This document shows positions 24,801-34,800 of a stretch of DNA of 64,000 nt, one piece after another. Within the stretch, counting starts at the first letter, position 1. Each line of letters starts with the position of its first letter. The position numbers were made by a program, and so were the translations under genes. The stretch is from the NCBI GenBank assembly GCA_030340625.1, contig JAOPHQ010004843.1, positions 62,001 through 126,000 of the forward strand. The letters are read 5' to 3'. The notes beneath the pieces were generated by a model. That model made no database searches. It was not told where the DNA came from and was given only the letters and a program-made list of their open reading frames with translations. Source of the DNA: Merluccius polli (Eukaryota > Chordata > Actinopteri > Gadiformes > Merlucciidae).

Positions 24801-27800
24801 TGTCCAAAGCACCCTGCTTCCTGGCCAGATGTACACGGTGGAGGTGCTGACCCAGAGTGGCGTCCGGGCCGAAGAGTTCCCGTCCACCAGCCGTCCGGCG
24901 GGGCCCCTGCCCATCTGGACTAGTACGTCCCCACCAATACATGCGTCTGCAATTCTGTCGCTGTATATCAACTGTTATGGGTTTTGCAGGATTTTTAGTT
25001 TAGTTTAGTTTTTTTAGTCTATTACATTTATTTGTCAGTTCGTATACAAAAACATTAATCTCACACAAGTAAAAAGAGATGCATGTACCAGATTTAGCTA
25101 CTTAATTTTCCTCTAGTTTAATTATTATTGATGGATTATATATTGATGGATGGATGATGTATAATGGGTGGATGATGGATGGATGGATGGATGAATGGAT
25201 AGATGGATGATGGATGGATGGATGGATGAATGGTGGATGGATGGATTGATGGATGATAGATGGATGATGGATGGATGGATGAATGGTGGATGGATGGATT
25301 GATGGATGATGATGGATGAATGGTAGATGGATGATGGATGGATGATGGATGGATGTCTGTATAATAAAGACCCTCATATAGGCCCCCTGATGCATATTTT
25401 GTTTCATAAACATGAATCATTCTCCCTGTGATGACGGGGCTCATCTGGTAAAATTCACCAATATAAAGTAATAGAAGACATGTCACATCGTCCTCAACCC
25501 CCCACACACAGGGCCCCTCCCCCCGCAGAACCTGTCTCTGGCCCAGGTGACATCTAGCTCCGCCCTCATCACCTGGGAGCGCCACCCGAGCAGTCAGCCA
25601 GATGGCTTCGTGGTGAACGTGACGCGTGGCCTGAACACGCGCAGCCGCTTCCTGCCCAACGGCCAGCAGGGGGCATACACGCTGCGGGAGCTGAGCCCGG
25701 GACAGCACTACGACCTGGTCCTCACCGCTATCAGGACCGCCGGGACGGCGCAGGTCCACAGCACGCCCCGGCACCTAGCCTTCAGCACGCGTGAGTAGAA
25801 CCCTCTCCTAGACCCACCGTCCCAGTCGGCCCTGTCAGTCCATAAGAATCACTGAGCAACTTCTCAACACTGTTTTTCAGAATCCATCCCTACGATTGTG
25901 GCGTACAATGCCCAAATGAATCGGTAATACAGAATTGGTGAACAGTTTAAAAGTGAAAGATGTCCACCATGGTGCACTTAAATCTTTAGTGGTGAATCAG
26001 CATGAAATGCTTTGTTTGAATCGTTGAAAGTACAGTGAATTGCCCAAATGAATAGATAGATGTATCCATCAACCTTGATATACTATTAAATGCAATTTAA
26101 TAGTTTTTAGCACATTTGTTTGTTTGAAGCATGTAGTTAGTTATATTTTAGGACAAGTAACAGCATGGAATGAGCCTCTCTGAGCAGGGAGCGTGATGTA
26201 GCCTCTAACATCGCTCATGGTGACATTCCCTCTGAGCACCAGCAGGTGTCAGTATTAACCGCTCTACAACTAAACCTGTTATCCTGTTCTGGAACAGTGC
26301 CGATGGAGGGGAGGATGGGGAGGAGGGAGAGGCTGACCTTGCTGGGTCACGGCGGTCGCCCCCAGACCCCCCCTCAGGACCGGGGGGGCGGGACCGACAC
26401 AGAGAACTCTGACGAACACAGGTGGGTTGGCGCTAAAGAGGAATAGAGCCAAACATGTTTTGAATAGCTACTGGAGTGATTGTTGATTGGTTGACTTTTC
26501 CCATCTTAAACAGTACAGAGAGATGTCATTAAGGAGCAGGTAGGGGTTTGATAGTACAGAGACATGTCATTAAGGAGCAGGTAGGGGTTTGACAGTACAG
26601 AGACAGGTCATTAAGGAGCAGGTAGGGGTTAGACAGTACAGAGACAGGTCATTAAGGAGCAGGTAGGGGTTAGACAGCACAGAGACAGGTCATTAAGGAG
26701 CAGGTAGGGGTTAGACAGTACAGAGACAGGTCATTAAGGAGCAGGTAGGGTTTAGACAGTACAGAGACAGGTCATTAATGAGCAGGTAGGGGTTAGACAG
26801 TACAGAGACAGGCCATTAAGGAGCAGGTAGAGGTTAGACAGTACAGAGACAGGTCATGAAGGAGCAGGTATGGGTTAGACAGTACAGAGACAGGTCATTA
26901 AGGAGCAGGTAGGGGTTAGACAGTACAGAGATATATCATTAAGGAGCAGGTAGGGGTTAGACAGTACAGAGACATATCATTAAGCGCTTTGGGTTATTGA
27001 AAGGCGCTATATAAATGCAATGGATTATTATAAGGAGCAGGTGTTAGACAGCACAGAGACAGACCATTAAAGAGCAGTTATGGGTTAGACAGCACAGAGA
27101 CAGGTCATTAAGGAGCAGGTAGGGGTTAGACCAGAGGTTGCGCTAGACTTTTTCGTTGTCTGTCATTTTGTGCATAATCAAATGTTTCAAGTGGGTTTGT
27201 TGTTTCAAATGTTTCAACCATAGACATATATATGTAGACGCCTCATGACGTGATGGAACGTAACCCAGCGTCGCCGCCATATTGGTTGGGTCTCCTCACT
27301 CTAGTCTAGCATAGGAGTCAACGGGAGAGCAAGCTATGCCAGTATTTTGTGCAGCTTACGGCGCAGTATTGACACCAGATCGCGTGGGATTACCTTTAAC
27401 AAGTAAGATTGAACAATAATTCTTATTATTTAAAAAAAAAAAATAATAAATGTATTCATCCTGTATCATAAATAAATCTCTGCCATTTGTAACAAACCAA
27501 ACCGTGTGAAAATCCGGTAAAAATTCGGGGAGTTATGCTTATTATTGTAGTTGGGGATACACCTTCCTCCATAGAAATGAATGCACTGGGGACGCACTGG
27601 GGACCCATACAAGATGGCGGCCGCGCTGATACGTCAGCTCTAACGGGCAGCGTCAGTCTATGAGGCGTCTATGTATATATGTCTATGGTTTCAACACTCA
27701 ACTGCCGTGACATTTTTCTTCTTTTCTACTTTTCAAGAGCCAATTAATATGCTCATCGCCACCAAGTGGTCAGGGGTGTGAATTGCAATCTGTCAAAATG

Positions 27801-30800
27801 ACGGATGGCCCTCAGATTTTTCCGTCACCGTTTTAAAAAAACGGTCAATGATGGAAAATATTCTGTTAACGCGACCCCTGGGTTAGACAGTGCAGAAAGA
27901 GGTCATTAATTAGTAGGTAGGGGTTATAAAGTACAGAGACAGGTCATTAAGGAGCAAGTAGGGGTTTGACAGTACAGAAACATGTAATTAATGAGGAGGT
28001 AGGGGTTATAAAGTACAGAGACAGGTCATTAAGGAGCAGGTAGGGGTTTGACAGTACAGAGACAGGTCATCAGGGGCGGGGTGGGGGGGGGGGGGGGGGG
28101 GTGCGCGATTGTTGACAGGGGGGGGGGGATTGTTGACGCCGGGGGGGGGGCGATTGTTGACGGGGGGTTTACGCGCGTTCATAGCACACCCCGGACCTGC
28201 GACCACAGGGGGGTGCGCGATTGTAACACGCCCCGGACCTACAACCGATGTATTATGACAGTCCTGGAGCGGCCCAAAAATCTGGACCGGCCCAAATGTG
28301 CATCGGCCCACCGGGCATTTGCCCGGTATGCCCGATGGCCAGTCCGCCCCTGCAGGTCATTAAGGAGCAGGTAGGGGTTAGACAGCACAGAGACAGGTCA
28401 TTAATGAGCGGGGAGGGGTTAGACAGTACAGAGACAGGTCATTAAGGAGCAGGTAGGGGTTAGACAGTACAGAGACAGGTCATTAAGGAGCAGGTAGGGG
28501 TTAGACAGTACAGAGACAGGTCATTAAGGAGCAAGTAGGGGTTAGACAGCACAGAGACAGATCATTAAAGAGCAGTTTGGGGTTACACAGTCCAGAGACA
28601 GGTCATTAAGGAGCAGGTAGGGGTTAGACAGTTCAGAGACAGGTCATTAATGAGCAGGTAGGGGTTACACAGTCCAGAGACAGGTCATAAAGGAGCAGGT
28701 AGGGGTCAGTCAGTACAGAGTCAGGACATTGGATCGAACCCAGTACCTTTCGGCTGGTAATCAAACACCCTAACGACTGCACTATCCTGTCCAACACGTG
28801 AGTGTGTGTGTGTGTGTTTATGTGTGTGACTGCATGGGTGCAGGGCAGAAAGTGAGACATAACATAACATGCTAGTAAAGTCCCCCCGTTTTAACTACTG
28901 CTTCACTTCTGTCCTGTAGGTATAAAGAGCTGATCGACCGGCGAGGGAAGATCACGGCCCAGTTCACCAACCTCCCTAGGAAGACCATCCGCCACCGTAC
29001 CCGTAAGACATGATGTCACTATGTACTCTATATATTACTATACTATATATACTATATCTACAATATATATACCATATATTATACTACCATCAGCCATCAT
29101 ACCCGTAAGACTTGATGTCAATGTACTATATATATAACTATACTATGTATACTATATCTACTAAATATATTTATTACATGGCTTGGTTGAATACTCGATT
29201 CTGATTGTTCAATTATTGCATTCTACAGTCGGTTATTTCTGAATAGCAGACCGCTACTAATAGCAGACCGTTACTATGGTGGCTATTTCCAACTGAAGAA
29301 TCTAACAGACTTTTTTAGCGGAAGGAATAAAATTGTTTTTAAAGTTAAAACAAACATTTTTTGTTGTTATATTTTATGTAAAATTTGTGATTTCTTTAGT
29401 AAGTAGCCGTGTAATAAGCGGGATAATGTACAGCGAGCCGGTCATTATTGCGAAAATCACCCTGTCTGGGTTTATTTCGCAATAATGACCATTGTACTGA
29501 CTAGGGATGCACCGATACCGATGCCAGTATCGGGTATTGGGCCGACACTTTAAAATACTCGTACTCGTATTCGTTTTTTAATTGCCAATACCCCCCCCCC
29601 CGTCGACAATCGCACCCCCAGTCTGTTTGTTCCCAGTCCAGCCCTGGTGAAGGGCCTCCATGTCCATCTTGCTTGGGGCCCCCAAATTCCTTGAAACGGG
29701 CCTGCATACAAGCAATCTGATAAAACATCTGAAGACGCACCATAGTGAATCTAGAAAGTATCGGTATCGGTACTCGTATCGGCAAGTACACAAATAAAAG
29801 TATCGGTATCGTATCGGTTTGTAAAAAAGTGGTATCGATGCATCCCTAGTACTGACCGCTGTACATTATCCCTTACATATACCATATAGCAGTGTTTTTC
29901 AACCTGTGGTACACATACCACTGGTGGTACATGAGGGTACTGCAGGTGGTACGTGGGATTTTATTCTTGAAATAGACACATTTACAATAATATAAAAAAT
30001 AATATAGATAATTAAAAATGTGTACATTATAAATATTGTTCAGTAAAAATAGCATTATAGCTTTTTATTATTTCAAAAATAGTGGCGCTTTGTGCATTCC
30101 ATCATTTGTTTTTCCATTGTAATGTTTTGATGTTTTGTGTTCATTTGTGTTTGCTAAATAAACTGGGAGCATAAGCAGCGTTGCTGACTTTTTCTTTCCA
30201 CTGTTCCCCACTGGCCACTGCCTTCTTGCAATAATAATTGTGTATAAAGGGGGCACTGCTGGCACTCTTTGCTCTTGATGACAATTTAGTGCTCCATCTA
30301 GAGTCAACAGTTGGGAACCACTGCCATATATTACCATCTGCCACCACACCCAGAAGACATGATGTTGATGTTTAATAACTAACTATAACTACACTATATA
30401 TACTAATAGTATACATCATTAGCAAAAAATGCCTATATATAACCATAGTCCCTAGGCAGGTAACAAAAACAGAAACATTGCAAGTGACACTATACAAATA
30501 CAAATATACAAATACATAAGTAGAAAAAGACAAAATATATTGTACAACATGTCAGGTTAAAAGTGATCACATTACAGTCTTATTCCTAGGATTACTAGCA
30601 AAATAAACCCAGACAGGGTGATGCAGGACCCCGATGCTTCAGGTTCCTGCATCAACCTGTCGAGGTGTATTTTGCAATAATGACCGTCTTGCTGTACATT
30701 ATCCCGCTTATTAGACGGCTACTTACTAAATAAAACAATCATTTCATACAAAATCTAACATTCACAATCGAGTATTCAACAAAGCTGTGTAATAGTTTCT

Positions 30801-31767
30801 GTTAAAATCCTACCTTCCTACAAGATATCTATAATGTTTCAATTACTATTGTGTACATGTGTAACTGTATAGTTTATAACTGTGTTTGTGTTCATAATCA
30901 GAGGTTTATGCTATGTTTCCCCGCAGGCCCGGAGCCTCCGGTGCGGTTAGAGCGGATCGAGGAGACGACCAATAAGATCAGCCTGGCTCTGGAGGTTCCA
31001 GAGGAGGGCGTGAGGACCAAGCCTGGTAGGTCCCTGGGTCGGGAGTCAGGGCCAGGGTCAGGGAACAACGGCCACGTCTGATTGGCCCAACTGAGAAACC
31101 CCCCTCAACATTCTGTCCACACCTCTCATCTTTCTGCCTTTGAATCAGACTTAATTATAGATCTGATTCTGATTCAGATAGGTTTATTGATCCCAGAGAT
31201 AATGTTTCTGTTACTGTCGTTGCTTTTCTTAAGATCATAGAAAATAGCAATTGAATACATTTAAGTGAAAAACATAACAACAGAAATTATATGTACGTGT
31301 GTAAATAGATAGATAGAATAAATGCATAATGCAATAATAGCTGAATATCAGATCAGAATTTGAAAGTTATTTTGCCAAGTAAGCTTTCACATACGAGGAA
31401 TGTGACAAGACAGCGACTTGGCCATCTTACAACTCCAATAAATGAAATACAGCCATGGCTCAGGTGGAGAGGAGGCGTGTCATCAGCACAGCCCTTTAAC
31501 ACCTCATGAAATATGCTACGTGGTTTCCATGTCCTCAAACGTGACCCCAAGCTTGAAGCATCAAGCTTTAGACCCCCCCCCCCCCAGAGGAAATGACACA
31601 CACACAAAGACTTGGAGGGGGGGTGGGGGGATAGGGGGTTGTTAAGGAAGGGGGGTAGGAGCGGTACCAGCCGTAGCCCAGGTCCAGCTTTGTCAGCCGG
31701 GCTGAAATCTGAGCACCGTGCTTCTAGGTCCCTGATAGCAGCTGGTCTCTCTCAGAGACAACCGGGT

Positions 31768-31801
<34 letters not shown>

Positions 31802-34800
31802 GGGGGGGGGGGTTCTGTGAATGTCCAGCTGGCTTCAAGGGAAGGCAGTGTGAGCTGTGTAAGTTAGTGAATGTTATCATTGATGCATGGACACACGCAT
31901 CTGAGCACATATACGCACACACACACACGCACCACATGTATATGTCACATACATACATGCACACATATATACCCGCGTATACTGAACTAAAGTTAATACA
32001 AATTTGGGCTCAGAATTTGAATGTAATTGAATTCCTACATGTATGCCTTCACCCCCAAAAGCCTTCCCATGGTGAGAATGAACGAGAGAATGTTTCCTAC
32101 AGCTTGTGGTAATGACCTCATCCCTCCAGAATCACCTCAGTCTGTTACAGCGCTTAGCGGCTCACCCCTCCTCCTGAGGCATCCTGGGAAATTAGCATTA
32201 GCAACCAGGCTTAAAAGCTATCATCATCACAGAGCAGTTGAGCTGTCTCACAGCCTCTGACAGAGTTCAGAGATATGGTTCATAGTTAGGAGTGAGTGGT
32301 TCCAATGACTGCTTCACTGGCTCAGGACAGTGGTCAGTGTTCAGTCGAAAGGTTCTGGGTTCGATCCCCAATGTCAGCAGTCTACCTGTAGGCATACTTG
32401 ATCCTACTCTCGGATCCAGCAATCCTACTATGTTATAGCAGAACTAATGATCCAGCAGTCCTACTATGTTATAGCAGAACTACTGATCCAGCAGTCCTAC
32501 TATGTTATAGCAGAACTACTGATCCAGCGGTCCTACTATGTTATAGCAGAACTACTGATCCAGCAGTCCTACTATGTTATAGCAGAACTACGGATCCAGC
32601 GGTCCTACTATGTTATAGCAGAACTTCTGACCCAGCAGTCCTATGTTATAGCTGAACTACTGATCCAGCAGTCCTACTATGTTATAGCAGAACTTCTGAC
32701 CCAGCAGTCAGGGCTGGACTGGGAACAAAATTCGGCCCTGGCAATTTTCTTCTGGAGTGTCCTGCTATGTTATAGCAGAACTACTGATCCAGCAGTCTAT
32801 GTTATAGCAGAACTACTGATCCAGCGGTCCTATATGTTATAGCAGAACTACTGATCCAGCGAACCTACTATGTTATAGCAGAACTACTGACCCAGCAGTC
32901 CTATGTTATAGCTGAACTACTGATCCAGCAGTCCAACTATGTTATAGCAGAACTTCTGGGGGAGACGGTACAGAGCCTGGGCCGGAAACCAGAAACTGCA
33001 AGGGGCGGAGTTACGCCTTGTTTCCTGTTTTGTTACTTGAGATATTCTACCGAAGAAAACTGTATAAAGTGTATATCTACAGTGGCCAGTCTACACGGTG
33101 TTGATTTGAAACCTTTACAGCCACTTTTTTATGGCTTTTACTGCTGGCTGAGTTTATGTTTGCTATTAGCCAATTACGCGCTTACAGATCACCGCCTTCA
33201 GCAACATGATTGGTTGAAACAAATATAAAGCGAAAGAAAGTGAAACACCCCGTTCACCCAGATCTGAGCTTGTCTGCCATCAGACTTTAGATATGAATCT
33301 AAATTCTGATACTAACTTGACCCTAACCCCTACCTGCTCCATATGCATAACCCCAACCTGCAAAAGTCACTCTGGATAAAGACGCTGATGTATAATTGAC
33401 ACAAAAATCAAATGGCAGCTTTTCTATATTGTTCACTCAAGCCCAAGAGGAAATTGGGTTCAGAGAGCATTCAAGATTTCCCCTGAAAGCCCCCATTCTC
33501 CCAGGTGTCAAACTAATGGGATATCACACCCTTATTGTTATTTTATTTCAATTAGCTATTTAAATAAGCAGCAAGTTATATTCAAATATATTTATTTAAA
33601 AAAAACAAATTATTAGTTTGGACGATTCATCAATAATCGATAACTGTCAATAACTGGAATGATCCCAGGAGCCAGATTAAAAAAATATCTTTAGAACAAA
33701 TATCTTCGTTTTTTTCTTAAGATCAAACTTTAGAGTTAAGAAAAACTGCTATTCACCAAAAGATATCTTCTGAATGTTCGTACCTTCTTCTTAGATCATT
33801 TCTGACAACTTGACAAATATGATCTTAGATTTCTTCTCGATTTTATTATTAACTTTAAGATAACAGTTTGCTTGTCTTAAGTCATCACATTGAGAAGTTA
33901 TGCCATGATATTAATTGATAATATCAATGTTATAGTTTTAATTGCTTCTTATATTTGTAATCTCATTGTAAGTTGTTGCTACTCACTGATTCAAATTTAG
34001 TCTGATATTATTATTATAATATAAAAAAGACATGGGGTAGGCTACTACATGCTACTACATACACAATTTGTCACTTCTCAGGATTTTACTTATTTACTAT
34101 AGAGAATGCAAGTGATTTACACTTATCCACGCACATGGCCCAAAAGGGAGACTTCTTAATAAAAAGCGTCTTTAAGAATGGAATAAAATAACTTATTCAG
34201 AGGAAACTTGTTAAGAAGTATCTGAAGATCCTTTAGTGAATCCGGCCCCTGGAGGGTCCGGGAGAGTCTGTACTAGGGAGTCACAGCACTGCTCCCTGCC
34301 CCCAGCTCTGAGTGTCTCCTCACCTAACGTGTCCCAGTCAAGTTGTTTAAACTGTCCTCTCCTACAGCATTCCTCTGTATCCCCCAGCCTGAGATCTGGC
34401 CTGTCACGCCATGTTTCTCTAAACCTCGTTAAAACCTCCCAGTGCACCCCACTCACACACCACTTGTATACTTACAGGCATATACAAAATAAAGTGTGTT
34501 TCACTATCTCTGTCTTTCTGTTTCTCCCTCGCACACTCTCTCTCTCATTTACATTTACATTTAGGGCATTTAGCAGACATTTTTGTCCAAAGTGACTTAC
34601 AATAAGTACATTTTCTAGGAGAAAGTGCAACAGTAAATCACTATCGGTAGAGTAAGGATTTCACAAGAACGAGTTTCAAGCACACCTAATTGTTAAGTTA
34701 ACCCATTGCTAGTATACAACAGAGATAAGTGCGAAGATACTAAGCACAGAATATCAAAGTAAGAGCTAGGACATACAAACACAGAATGACTGCAAAGTTG

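Larger units (their letters stand above)
26507..28725. repeat. 41-bp minisatellite, second array, interrupted by two hAT elements
   Basis: About 15 units (26507-27131), 4-5 units (27881-28070) and about 9 units (28353-28725) of the same 41-bp unit as at 8287. The right end carries the SINE tRNA-related part (GGATCGAACCCAGTACC, 28731). A LINE-tail scrap (26987-27031, GCGCTATATAAATGCAATGG) interrupts one unit. Confidence 0.93.

Noticed and set aside
25136..25774. 212-codon minus-strand frame
   Set aside because: It is antisense to the third FN3 exon of sned1 and then runs into an ATGG repeat; the sense strand is clearly the coding one.
32398..32842. Plus-strand repeat-protein frames (YYVIAELLIQ type)
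   Set aside because: 36-bp minisatellite keeps frames open; lies inside a sned1 intron with no splice support.
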